DNA of 64,000 nt from NCBI GenBank assembly GCA_938034415.1, contig CALHLE010000019.1, positions 1 to 64,000 of the forward strand. Direction: 5' to 3'. Below the pieces are notes generated by a model. It did no database searches, was not told where the DNA came from, and saw nothing but the letters and a program-made list of their open reading frames with translations. Shown piece by piece: positions 1 to 7,381 of this stretch. Numbering within the stretch: position 1 is the stretch's first letter; every line of letters begins with the position of its first letter. Source of the stretch: an uncultured Anaerolineae bacterium. GTDB lineage: Bacteria > Chloroflexota > Anaerolineae > J036 > Brachytrichaceae. Both the position numbers and the translations under genes were made by a program.

Positions 1-2
1 GC

Positions 3-1646
3 AAGAGCGCGCCGGCGAACGCGGCGAGCAACCAGCCGGTCGCCCCGACGCTGAGCTGGACGACCAGCGCCGGCGCGAGCGGCTACGAGGTGTGCGTCGG
101 CCTGCAGCCGAGCGATTGCTCGGTGACGGGCGGCTGGGTGAGCGCTAGCGGCGTGAGCTACGCGCTGAGCGGGCTGAGCTACGACACCACCTACTTCTGG
201 CAGGTGCGCGCCGTGAACAACGACGGCGTGACGCTGGCCGACGGCGGCGTGTGGTGGACGTTCACCACCGGCAACGAGCCGGCGGCAGTGGCGGCCGGCC
301 GCGCCTTCAGCAAGACCCTGCCGCCGCATCTGGCAACCGGCATGACGACGGCGATGCTGAGCTGGACGGCCAGCAGCGGCGCGAACTACTACCTGGTGTG
401 CGTGGGCACGAGCATCGGCCTGTGCGACGCCAGCGGCGGCTGGGTGAACGTCGGCAACACCACGAGCTGGACGGTAGCGTCGCCGCTGCAGAGTGCCACC
501 ACCTACTGGTGGCAGGTGCGCGCGGTAGGCTCCGGCTTCGACATCCAGGCGGACGATGGGCAGTGGTGGGCCTTCACCACGGCCAACGACCCGAACTCGC
601 CGCTGGGCGCCTTCGGCAAGAGCGCGCCGACCCACACGGCCACCGGCGTGGCGACCGACACATTGCTGGGCTGGACGGCGGCGACCGGCGCACAGCGCTA
701 CACCGTGTGCGTGGGCACGCAGCCGGGCCTGTGCGACGTGATGAGCCACGTCGAAGTGCTCAGCCCGACCACCAGCCTGGCGCTGGCCAACGCGCAGGCC
801 GGGCGCACCTACTGGTGGCAGGTGTGGGCGCACGACGGCAGCGGGGCGTTCCTGCAGGCCGACGCCGGGCAGTGGTGGGCCTTCACCACGGCCAACGACA
901 CGGGCAGCGGCCCGGCGGACTTCCAGAAGGTGGTGCCGATCAGCGGCACGCTGGTTGGGAACAGCCCGCTGCTGAACTGGACGGCCAGCAGCGGCGCGGT
1001 CGGCTACTTCGTGTGCGTGGGCAGCGCGTGGGGCCTGTGCGACGTGGCGAACAACGCGGCGACGACCGGCCTGAGCCGCGCGCTGAGCGGCCTGGCGCCC
1101 GGCAGCTACTGGTGGCAGGTCACGGCGGTGGACGCCGAGGGCGACACCACGCAGGCCGACGGCGGCGTGCGCTGGCAGTTCACCGTGGCCAACAACCTGC
1201 TGGGGGCGAACCTGGACAACGTGGACACGCGCAAGGAAGTCACGCCGACGCAGGTGCGCATCGGCGACCTGGTGAGCTACACGATGGTGCTGAGCAACAG
1301 CGGCGGGGTTTCGGCGACGGTGCGCGTGTCGGACACGCTGGCGGCGGCGCTGACGCTGGTGAGCGCGACGCCGGGCTACGCGCAGAGCGGGCAGACGCTG
1401 GTGTGGGAGAACGTGGTGGTGCCGGCGGGCGAGACGACCGTGCTGACGATTACCGCGCAGGTTAACAGCAACGCGCTGAGCAACCCGACGGTGAACAACA
1501 GCGTGGTGATCAGCAGCTACGACGACGGCGAGCCGCCGATCGTGCGCAACGCCGACCCGGTGGATGTGGAGGCGTATCGCGCCTTCCTGCCGATTGTGGG
1601 GAAGCCGGCCTTTGCCTTCGTGCCGGTTGTGGTTGTCGAACCGTGA
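3..1646 (+). CDS. Secreted fibronectin-III-like repeat protein with DUF11-like domain (5' truncated)
   Basis: The frame is open from base 3, so the true start lies before the window. About 400 residues form four tandem units of roughly 100 residues. Each has an L-W-T-x-S-x-G-A start, a VCVG...CD pair of cysteines, a YWWQV strand and a WW-FTT-N end. This spacing fits fibronectin-III-like beta sandwiches, each perhaps with one disulfide. Residues around nt 1225-1540 resemble a DUF11/conserved-repeat domain (RIGDLVSYTMVLSNSG, LTITAQV). The protein ends with AYRAFLPIVGK and a short valine-rich tail; similar FLP-V-K/R ends occur on secreted Chloroflexota proteins as I remember them. Likely exported or cell-surface; adhesion or matrix role is a guess. 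A terminator-like hairpin follows the stop. Confidence 0.8.
   Translation, partial: KSAPANAASNQPVAPTLSWTTSAGASGYEVCVGLQPSDCSVTGGWVSASGVSYALSGLSYDTTYFWQVRAVNNDGVTLADGGVWWTFTTGNEPAAVAAGRAFSKTLPPHLATGMTTAMLSWTASSGANYYLVCVGTSIGLCDASGGWVNVGNTTSWTVASPLQSATTYWWQVRAVGSGFDIQADDGQWWAFTTANDPNSPLGAFGKSAPTHTATGVATDTLLGWTAATGAQRYTVCVGTQPGLCDVMSHVEVLSPTTSLALANAQAGRTYWWQVWAHDGSGAFLQADAGQWWAFTTANDTGSGPADFQKVVPISGTLVGNSPLLNWTASSGAVGYFVCVGSAWGLCDVANNAATTGLSRALSGLAPGSYWWQVTAVDAEGDTTQADGGVRWQFTVANNLLGANLDNVDTRKEVTPTQVRIGDLVSYTMVLSNSGGVSATVRVSDTLAAALTLVSATPGYAQSGQTLVWENVVVPAGETTVLTITAQVNSNALSNPTVNNSVVISSYDDGEPPIVRNADPVDVEAYRAFLPIVGKPAFAFVPVVVVEP
258..1197 (+). repeat. Tandem coding repeats (fibronectin-III-like units)
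   Basis: The protein repeats are also visible in DNA. A 33-base block is identical at 558-590 and 867-899 (encodes GQWWAFTTAND), and a near-identical block encoding LSWTASSGA / LNWTASSGA occurs near 357 and 971. TACTGGTGGCAGGT recurs at about 505, 811 and 1110. Such identity suggests recent unit duplication or gene conversion, and unit number may vary between strains or be mis-assembled. Confidence 0.75.
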
Positions 1647-1654
1647 CCCCCACC

Positions 1655-1690
1655 CCTTACCCCTCCCCCATGAAGGGGGAGGCGGTAAGG
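1655..1690 (+). terminator. Strong hairpin after the repeat protein gene
   Basis: Arms CCTTACCCCTCCCCC and GGGGGAGGCGGTAAGG pair with one bulged base around an ATGAA loop. It begins nine bases after the stop codon. No T-run follows directly, so it may be a transcript-end stabiliser or a dispersed intergenic palindrome as well as a terminator. Confidence 0.5.
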
Positions 1691-1710
1691 ATGACGGGGG
1701 TGAGAAAGTG

Positions 1711-1750
1711 GGTGGGCGGAGGCAACTGCCTTCGCCCACCTGATTTGTCT
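1711..1750 (+). terminator. Second hairpin with T-rich tail
   Basis: GGTGGGCGGAGGC pairs with GCCTTCGCCCACC (one G-T wobble) around an AACT loop, followed by TGATTTGTCTGTT. This is the better intrinsic-terminator candidate for the gene ending at 1646. The rest of 1751-1920 shows no gene I can support. Confidence 0.5.
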
Positions 1751-1921
1751 GTTACGTTGGGCGCTTTGCCAGCATAGTTGCACGACGAGCGTCGCTTGGC
1801 ACCGGCCGCGGCGCTGTGCAAATTGTTGCGCTTGCCCCTTGCAGGAGAGGATGCCACGAGGGGCTACCCACCCCCTACCTTAAAGCCGAGGCCCCGCGAA
1901 AGCCCCCGAGTCAGTTTGCGC

Positions 1922-1927
1922 TACAAT
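1922..1927 (+). promoter_or_regulatory. -10 element TACAAT, likely leaderless
   Basis: TACAAT lies ten bases before the ATG at 1938, so a transcript would begin at or near the start codon. No convincing -35 is seen. The same arrangement recurs at many genes in this window. Confidence 0.4.
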
Positions 1928-1937
1928 CCAATTTCGC

Positions 1938-2300
1938 ATGGCGCTATTCGGCGAGCGACTCCTGGACCTAGAGCGAATCAAACGAGACGTCACAACCGGC
2001 CCGATCGGCTTGTATGTCTCGATGTGCTTCGCCTATGCCATGCTCTGTGCCCTGATCGCCGCCAGCACCGTCAATGAGCTGATCGAAGACGGTCGGCACT
2101 TTCTTCAGGCGCCGCGGCTGGATGTGCATCTGGAATTCAAAGCGCTGATCGTGCTGTTTCATGAGCAGCTTGGCTATCAGGCGTTGCCGTCGGCGGATTT
2201 CATCCCTGAGACGGCAAAGCTTGACCGCGTGATCGGCTTCATTCCCCTGTGCATGAAGAGCGCCTGGCCTGGGCCGGCCGCCGTCCCCCGCGCGCCCTAA
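1938..2300 (+). CDS. Small hypothetical membrane protein
   Basis: 120 codons. Residues about 22-45 (GPIGLYVSMCFAYAML onward) form one hydrophobic, likely membrane-spanning segment, followed by a mixed soluble stretch and a Pro/Ala-rich end. I recognise no family. The start is supported by a TACAAT hexamer ten bases upstream and no Shine-Dalgarno, as for other genes here. An overlapping antisense reading frame exists but is low-complexity and arginine-rich, so I prefer this strand. The last ~15 residues (WPGPAAVPRAP) look like random GC-rich translation, so the gene could be a degraded remnant. Call is tentative. Confidence 0.35.
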   Translation: MALFGERLLDLERIKRDVTTGPIGLYVSMCFAYAMLCALIAASTVNELIEDGRHFLQAPRLDVHLEFKALIVLFHEQLGYQALPSADFIPETAKLDRVIGFIPLCMKSAWPGPAAVPRAP

Positions 2301-2393
2301 TCGCTGCTCGCTCTGCAACCTCAAGCGGCGTCAGGTGTTTCCCCAATGGCCTGATCACGCCGCAGACGATCAACCCTGAGACAGTTTGTGGCC

Positions 2394-2421
2394 TTGTCGG
2401 CCAAGCTGTCGCCTTTGTAAT
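2394..2421 (+). promoter_or_regulatory. Candidate promoter of fabF
   Basis: TTGTCG at 2394-2399 and TGTAAT at 2416-2421 with a 16-base spacer; the predicted transcript start near 2428 leaves about 20 bases of leader containing GAGGTA before the ATG at 2448. Confidence 0.35.
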
Positions 2422-2447
2422 GCCTACGGGATTTGAGGTAACGCTAA

Positions 2448-3722
2448 ATGGAGCAAGCAGTGATCAGCAACAACCATCATGCACAGCCCACGCCGCGCGT
2501 CGTTATCACCGGCATGGGCGCAATTACGCCTCTAGGGCACGACGTGCAAACGACCTGGGACGCCATCACGGCGGGCACGCCTGGCGCCGGCTACATCACC
2601 CTCTTCGACCACAGCCAGCTTGATGTGCATATCGCCGCCGAAGTCAAAAACTTCGATCCGGTCGCGCACTTCGGCGCTAAAGATGCGCGACGGCTCGACC
2701 GGGTTTCGCAGCTTGCGCTTGTCGCGACCAAGCAGGCGCTTGAGGACGCCCAGCTCACCATCACCGAGGACAACACTTATGATATCGCCGTCGTCGTCGG
2801 CAGCGGCATCGGCGGCATCACGACGCTGCTCAACGAGCATCAGGTCATGATGACAAAAGGCCATCGGCGCATCAGCCCATTCACCGTGCCGATGATGTTG
2901 CCCGACACGGCCACCGGCCAGATTGCCATTCACTTCGGCATTCGCGGCCCGAACTTGTGCATCGTGACGGCGTGCGCCAGCGGCGTCAACGCCCTGGGCG
3001 AGGCGTTCGAGATGATCCGCGCCGGACGCGCGAAGGTCGCCATCACCGGTGGCTGCGAGGCGCCGATCAACCCGTTCTCGATGTCGGCCTTCAACAATAT
3101 GGGCGCACTGTCCTCTTATAATGACGAGCCGGAGCGCGCCAGCCGGCCGTTTGACAAGACGCGCAACGGCTTCGTCACCGGCGAAGGCGCAGCCATGCTG
3201 GTGATCGAATCGCTGGATCATGCGCGGGCGCGCGGCGCGCGCATCTATGCCGAGATACTTGGCTACGGCTGCACCGACGACGCCTTCCACATCACCGCGC
3301 CTGACACGCGCGGGCCGGCGATGGCGATGCGCATCGCGCTGCAACAGGCCAACTTGCAGCCCAGCCAGATTGACTATCTCAATGCGCATGGCACGAGCAC
3401 GCCGCTGAACGACGTGAATGAAACCCGCGCGATTAAAGATGTGTTCGGGGAGATAGCCTATGACCTACACATCAGCTCGACCAAATCCATGACCGGGCAC
3501 TCGTTCGGCGCCGTCGGTGCGATTGAGGCGGCGATCTGCGTCAAGGCCATCAACGACGACATCGTTCCGCCCACCATCAACTACGTCCATCCCGACCCGG
3601 AGTGCGACTTGAACTACACGCCGAACGTCGCTGTGCGTAAGCCCATCCGAACCGCGATGTCGAACTCGTTCGGCTTCGGCGGCCACAACGGGTGCATCAT
3701 CTTTGCCGAGTTCAACGATTGA
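2448..3722 (+). CDS. fabF: 3-oxoacyl-ACP synthase II (KAS II)
   Basis: Condenses malonyl-ACP with a growing acyl-ACP in cytosolic type II fatty-acid elongation. The 424-residue length is normal. The thiolase-fold catalytic triad is present: Cys176 in TACASG, His314 in NAHGTSTP and His351 in KSMTGHSFGA. The C-terminus carries the usual NSFGFGGHNG motif. The start at 2448 has GAGGTA about eight bases upstream; the ~12 residues before the conserved RVVITGMG are slightly long but acceptable. fabH follows 57 bases later on the same strand, so the two probably form a fatty-acid synthesis operon, although a hairpin sits between them. No acpP or fabD is adjacent. Confidence 0.95.
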   Translation: MEQAVISNNHHAQPTPRVVITGMGAITPLGHDVQTTWDAITAGTPGAGYITLFDHSQLDVHIAAEVKNFDPVAHFGAKDARRLDRVSQLALVATKQALEDAQLTITEDNTYDIAVVVGSGIGGITTLLNEHQVMMTKGHRRISPFTVPMMLPDTATGQIAIHFGIRGPNLCIVTACASGVNALGEAFEMIRAGRAKVAITGGCEAPINPFSMSAFNNMGALSSYNDEPERASRPFDKTRNGFVTGEGAAMLVIESLDHARARGARIYAEILGYGCTDDAFHITAPDTRGPAMAMRIALQQANLQPSQIDYLNAHGTSTPLNDVNETRAIKDVFGEIAYDLHISSTKSMTGHSFGAVGAIEAAICVKAINDDIVPPTINYVHPDPECDLNYTPNVAVRKPIRTAMSNSFGFGGHNGCIIFAEFND

Positions 3723-3736
3723 CAATCACAGCGCGG

Positions 3737-3764
3737 CCGGACGCGCCGAAGTCGCGGCGTCCGG
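3737..3764 (+). other. Hairpin between fabF and fabH
   Basis: CCGGACGC and GCGTCCGG form an 8-bp perfect stem around a 12-base loop in the intercistronic gap. No T-run follows, so it is more likely an attenuating or RNA-stability element than a full terminator. Confidence 0.35.
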
Positions 3765-3779
3765 CGGCCGATTCCTGAG

Positions 3780-5039
3780 ATGAGATATGCGCACATCACC
3801 GGCTGGGGCAAATACGTGCCTCAGCGCGTCTTGACCAATGACGAGCTGGCGCAGATGGTCGAGACGTCGGACGGCTGGATCCGCGACCGCACCGGCATCG
3901 CCGAGCGACGCATTGCCGGCCCGAACGAAACCACGGCCAGCATGGGCATCGCTGCAGCCATCGAGGCCCTAGACGTGGCGGGCGTGAGCGGCAGCCAGCT
4001 CGATCTGATCATCGTGGCGACGACGACGCCGGAACATCTCTTCCCGTCAACGGCCTGCCTCATCCAAGACGCGCTTGGCGCAAGCCGCGCCGGCGCATTC
4101 GACCTGAGCGCGGCCTGCTCCGGCTTCGTATACGGCCTGAGCATGGGCGCCGACGCGATCAAGGCGGGCAGCGCAAACACCGTGCTGGTGATCGGCTCGG
4201 AGACGCTCTCGCGCATCGTGAACTGGAAGGATCGCAACACTTGTGTGCTGTTCGGCGACGGTGCCGGTGCGGTGGTGCTGCAAGGCAGCGACCAGCCCGG
4301 CGGCGTCCTTTCCACGCTGCTGCGCGCCGACGGCTCCGGGGGCGAGTTGCTCATCGTCCCGGCCGGCGGCAGCAAACATCCGCTTACGGCCGAGGCGTTG
4401 GCGTGCAACCTACACACCATCCAAATGAACGGACGGGAGGTCTTTCGCTTCGCCACGCGCGTGATGGAGCGCGCCACGCGTGAGGTGATCTACAAGGCCG
4501 GATGGACGACCGACCAGGTGGACATCTTCGTGCCGCATCAGGCGAACCTGCGCATCATCGAGCTGGCCGCCAAGTCGCTCGGCGTGCCGCTGGACAAGTT
4601 CTACTGCAATATCGCACGCTACGGCAACACCAGCGCGGCCTCGATCCCGATTGCGCTGGCCGAAGCGGCGGGCAGCGGCGTGCTGCGCCCCAAGGATCGC
4701 GTCGTCATGGTCGGGTTCGGCGCAGGGTTGACCTGGGCAGCAGCCGCTATGGAGTGGAGCGAACCGCGGCCGGCGCGCCGCTCGCAAAAGACGCTCCACC
4801 GCATCGGCTACGGCGTAGCCAGCGTGCGCTCGCGCGCCCTGCGCCTGTTCCGGCGCGTCGAAGATCGCATCTTCGGCACGCTGGACTCCACCTTTCACCC
4901 ACCACCGCGCGAGCTACCGAGCAAAGGCGCAAACGGGCGTGAACCCATGCCTGCCCCAACCCCAAAGCCGGAAACGACCGCGATGAACGGCTCAGCTCAG
5001 GCCGAAACTAACCCTGCAGGGAGCGGCAACAGCGACTAA
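3780..5039 (+). CDS. fabH: 3-oxoacyl-ACP synthase III (KAS III) with C-terminal extension
   Basis: Starts fatty-acid synthesis by condensing an acyl-CoA with malonyl-ACP. The FabH triad is intact: Cys113 in SAACSGF, His253 in PHQANLR and Asn283 in RYGNTS. The N-terminal ETSDGWIRDRTGI motif is typical. The enzyme core ends near residue 325 (GLTWAAAAMEW), where most FabH proteins stop. About 94 further residues follow: a basic helix-like part (residues ~328-365) and then a Pro/Gly/Ser-rich, probably disordered tail. No motif is recognised in that tail. The start gives the conserved MRYAHITGWGKYVP. Lies just downstream of fabF in the same direction. Confidence 0.92.
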   Translation: MRYAHITGWGKYVPQRVLTNDELAQMVETSDGWIRDRTGIAERRIAGPNETTASMGIAAAIEALDVAGVSGSQLDLIIVATTTPEHLFPSTACLIQDALGASRAGAFDLSAACSGFVYGLSMGADAIKAGSANTVLVIGSETLSRIVNWKDRNTCVLFGDGAGAVVLQGSDQPGGVLSTLLRADGSGGELLIVPAGGSKHPLTAEALACNLHTIQMNGREVFRFATRVMERATREVIYKAGWTTDQVDIFVPHQANLRIIELAAKSLGVPLDKFYCNIARYGNTSAASIPIALAEAAGSGVLRPKDRVVMVGFGAGLTWAAAAMEWSEPRPARRSQKTLHRIGYGVASVRSRALRLFRRVEDRIFGTLDSTFHPPPRELPSKGANGREPMPAPTPKPETTAMNGSAQAETNPAGSGNSD

Positions 5040-5051
5040 CGCTTTGGAAAG

Positions 5052-5087
5052 GATCGGACGCCGCTTGTTGCAAAGCGGCGTCCGATC
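5052..5087 (+). terminator. Perfect 15-bp hairpin after fabH
   Basis: GATCGGACGCCGCTT pairs exactly with AAGCGGCGTCCGATC around a GTTGCA loop, twelve bases past the fabH stop. No T-run follows, so it is either a Rho-assisted or T-less terminator or a 3'-end stabiliser. Confidence 0.5.
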
Positions 5088-5176
5088 GTCACGAGAGGAG
5101 GGGGAGGATGCTTGCTGCGCTGTAGTGTAGCCAGCCGCTTATCCCTCGGCATCCGACGATGCGGGGAAATAGCGAC

Positions 5177-5206
5177 TGGTCAAATGGCCAGTCCGCCAAC
5201 TGACCA
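5177..5206 (+). promoter_or_regulatory. Candidate operator upstream of two-component genes
   Basis: TGGTCA (5177-5182) and TGACCA (5201-5206) form an inverted repeat 24 bases centre to centre, with a further CTGG/CCAG inside. It sits about 50 bases upstream of the regulator gene start, where a dimeric activator could bind. Proposed from symmetry alone. Confidence 0.25.
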
Positions 5207-5242
5207 ATGGACAGGCGCACCCAGGCGCGCGCGCGCCTAGAC

Positions 5243-5248
5243 TACATA
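5243..5248 (+). promoter_or_regulatory. -10-like TACATA close to start
   Basis: TACATA lies five bases before the ATG at 5254 with no Shine-Dalgarno, suggesting a leaderless transcript. Weaker match than the other sites in the window. Confidence 0.3.
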
Positions 5249-5253
5249 GCGCA

Positions 5254-5637
5254 ATGTCCGGTTTGGTCGTCGAACCTGTGCGCGTCCTGCTGGCGGATGA
5301 TCAGGAGAAGGTCCGCTCTGCGCTGCGCCTGCTGATCGAGCAAGAGCTGGGCTTTTTCGTGGTGGGCGAGGCCGGCGCAGCCGACGAGCTGCTGCACAGC
5401 ATCCTCAAGACTTATCCGCAGATCGTGTTGCTGGACTGGGAACTCCCCGGGCTACCCGAAGCCCACAAGCTTGACGCGCTGCGCCTGCTGGACCCACACC
5501 TTAAGATCATCGCGCTGAGCGGCGCGCCGGAAGCGCGCCGATCCGCCTTGGCCGAGGGTGTAGACGGCTTCATTAGCAAATCGGAGCCGCCGGACAGCAT
5601 TTTGAAGGCTTTATACTTTGTGCACAGCAAAGTATGA
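5254..5637 (+). CDS. Single-domain response regulator
   Basis: 127 residues that cover one CheY-like receiver domain and no output domain. The acidic pocket (LLADDQE near residue 16), the phospho-acceptor Asp in VLLDWELPG, a switch residue region (IIALSG) and a Lys in FISKSEPP fit the family, so phosphotransfer looks possible. Its stop overlaps the next gene start (ATGA), so it is translationally coupled to the histidine kinase. It may act as a phosphate sink or as a connector to the NarL-type regulator encoded third. Asp-phosphorylation chemistry is family knowledge; the partner assignment is inference from the operon. Confidence 0.85.
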   Translation: MSGLVVEPVRVLLADDQEKVRSALRLLIEQELGFFVVGEAGAADELLHSILKTYPQIVLLDWELPGLPEAHKLDALRLLDPHLKIIALSGAPEARRSALAEGVDGFISKSEPPDSILKALYFVHSKV

Positions 5638-6716
5638 CGCCTGCTCCCGCAGCGCTGAACCTCGCCGACCTGCTGCGCATCATTGTAGATGCCGTCATCG
5701 TGTTCGATGGCGAACAGCGCATCCTGTTCTTCAACCGCGGCGCCGAGGCCATCTTCGGCTACACCCCCGAGGAAGTGCTGGGCCAGCCGCTGGATATCTT
5801 GCTGCCCGAGCGATTCGTCGCCATCCACCGCCGACACTTCGATGAATTTGCCGCTTCGCCGGTCGCGTCACGATCCATGGGCGAACGGCGGCCGATCTAC
5901 GCGCGGCACAAAGATGGCCGGGAGTTTCCCGCCGAGGCCGCCATCGCCAAGCTGAACCGCGATGGCGAGCTTTCGTTCGTCATCATTATGCGCGACATCA
6001 CGCAGCGGCAACGCGCGGAAGACGAGCTGCGCGTGCAGGCTCAGCAAGCGGCCGTCGCCGCAGAGCGCAGCCGACTGGCGCGCGACCTGCACGACGCCGT
6101 TACCCAGACGCTGTTCTCGGTCAGCGTGATCGCCGATGTGCTGCCGCGCATCTGGGAGCGCAACCCAGAAGAAGGGCGTCGCCGCTTGAATGAGCTGCGC
6201 CAGCTCAGCCGAGGCGCATTAGCCGAGATGCGCACGCTGCTGCTGGAGCTGCGCCCATCCGCGCTGATGGAGGCCAACCTCGGCGACTTATTGCGCCAGC
6301 TCGCCGCCTCGATCAACAGCCGGTCGGGCGTAGAAGTGGACGTGCAAATCGAGGGCGACGCCGAGCTGTCGCCCGATGTGAAAGTCTCGCTCTACCGCAT
6401 CGCGCAGGAGGCGCTGAACAACGTCGCCAAACACAGCAATGCAGACCACGCGCGCGTTGTATTGCGCACGCATTCGAGCGGCGGTGCTTCGAACGGCACG
6501 GTGTCGCTAGTGATTTCCGACGACGGTTGCGGCTTCGACACGAAGATCAGCAAGCCCACTCACATCGGCCTGGACATCATGAACGAGCGCGCCGCAGCCA
6601 TCGGCGCGCGCCTGACGATTCACAGCGAAGTCGGCGCGGGGACAACCGTGCAGGTCGAACTGGGAAATGGGGCGCAAGGGGCAAACAATAGTTCAGCAGT
6701 TTCTCGTACAATATAA
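5634..6716 (+). CDS. PAS-domain sensor histidine kinase, NarX/DesK type
   Basis: 360 residues, no clear membrane segment, so probably a cytosolic sensor. Order: PAS domain (~10-120, with FNRGAEAIFGYTPEEVLGQPL), short coil, HisKA_3 dimerisation helix (~145-215) with phospho-acceptor His153 in RDLHDAV, then HATPase_c (~245-345) with the N box YRIAQEALNNVAKHS and G box DDGCGFD. This is the class that pairs with NarL/FixJ regulators, and one is encoded immediately downstream. The PAS sequence does not reveal the signal or ligand. Coupled to the receiver gene by a 4-base ATGA overlap. Confidence 0.92.
   Translation: MTPAPAALNLADLLRIIVDAVIVFDGEQRILFFNRGAEAIFGYTPEEVLGQPLDILLPERFVAIHRRHFDEFAASPVASRSMGERRPIYARHKDGREFPAEAAIAKLNRDGELSFVIIMRDITQRQRAEDELRVQAQQAAVAAERSRLARDLHDAVTQTLFSVSVIADVLPRIWERNPEEGRRRLNELRQLSRGALAEMRTLLLELRPSALMEANLGDLLRQLAASINSRSGVEVDVQIEGDAELSPDVKVSLYRIAQEALNNVAKHSNADHARVVLRTHSSGGASNGTVSLVISDDGCGFDTKISKPTHIGLDIMNERAAAIGARLTIHSEVGAGTTVQVELGNGAQGANNSSAVSRTI
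6707..6712 (+). promoter_or_regulatory. -10 element TACAAT before the NarL-type gene
   Basis: TACAAT at the very end of the kinase gene, six bases before the GTG at 6719, with no Shine-Dalgarno. It suggests an internal leaderless promoter that lets the response regulator be expressed apart from the kinase. Confidence 0.4.
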
Positions 6717-6718
6717 GC

Positions 6719-7360
6719 GTGAGTAGCGACGAGAAGATGATCCGAGTTTTGATCGTTGACGACCACCCGATGGTGCGCAGTGGGCTGAAAGCCCTACTGT
6801 CTGCCTACGATGACCTCGAGCTCGCCGGCGAGGCGTCCAATGGCGCGGAAGCTGTGCGCATGTGCGCGCGCTTGAAGCCCGATGTGGTGCTGATGGACCT
6901 GGTGATGCCGGAGATGGACGGCGCTGCGGCGACTCAGATGATCCGCGAGCAGAATCCGAACATACAGGTCGTCGTGCTCACCAGCTTCAAGGAGGATGAG
7001 CTTGTGCAGGGCGCGCTGCGCGCCGGCGCAATCGGTTACTTGCTGAAGAACGTCTCCGCAGACGAGCTGGCCAGCGCCATCCGCGCCGCGCACGCCGGCC
7101 GACCGACGCTCGCGCCAGAGGCGACCCAGGCGCTCATCCATGCGACCACTCAGCCGCCGGCCGTGGGCAGCGACCTGACCGAGCGCGAACGCGAGGTGCT
7201 TGCCTTGATGGTGCAAGGGCTGAGCAACCACGACATCGCCTCGAAGCTGTATGTTAGCCAGTCCACCGTCAAGTTCCACGTCAGCAGCATCCTCTCGAAG
7301 CTATACGTGAACAACCGCACCGAGGCTGTCGCGTTGGCAATCAAGCAAAAGCTGGTGTAG
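6719..7360 (+). CDS. NarL/FixJ-family response regulator
   Basis: 213 residues: receiver domain (~8-125) with phospho-acceptor Asp60 in VVLMDLVMPEMDG, and a LuxR-type helix-turn-helix (~148-210) starting LTEREREVLALM, with the recognition helix in SQSTVKFHVSSIL. It is the probable DNA-binding output of the upstream kinase. GTG start two bases after the kinase stop. Targets are unknown; the inverted repeat at 5177-5206 is one candidate for autoregulation. Converges on rimO with a 21-base gap and no obvious terminator. Confidence 0.92.
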   Translation: MSSDEKMIRVLIVDDHPMVRSGLKALLSAYDDLELAGEASNGAEAVRMCARLKPDVVLMDLVMPEMDGAAATQMIREQNPNIQVVVLTSFKEDELVQGALRAGAIGYLLKNVSADELASAIRAAHAGRPTLAPEATQALIHATTQPPAVGSDLTEREREVLALMVQGLSNHDIASKLYVSQSTVKFHVSSILSKLYVNNRTEAVALAIKQKLV

Positions 7361-7381
7361 CCACCGGACGCACTCCCGCTT

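Noticed and set aside
251-1465. 404-codon frame inside the repeat protein
   Set aside because: Low-complexity Arg/Gly/Ala-rich translation in another frame of a clearly coding repeat gene.
1655-1750. Mobile element ends (inverted repeats)
   Set aside because: Two separate hairpins without a transposase or target duplication; terminators explain them better.
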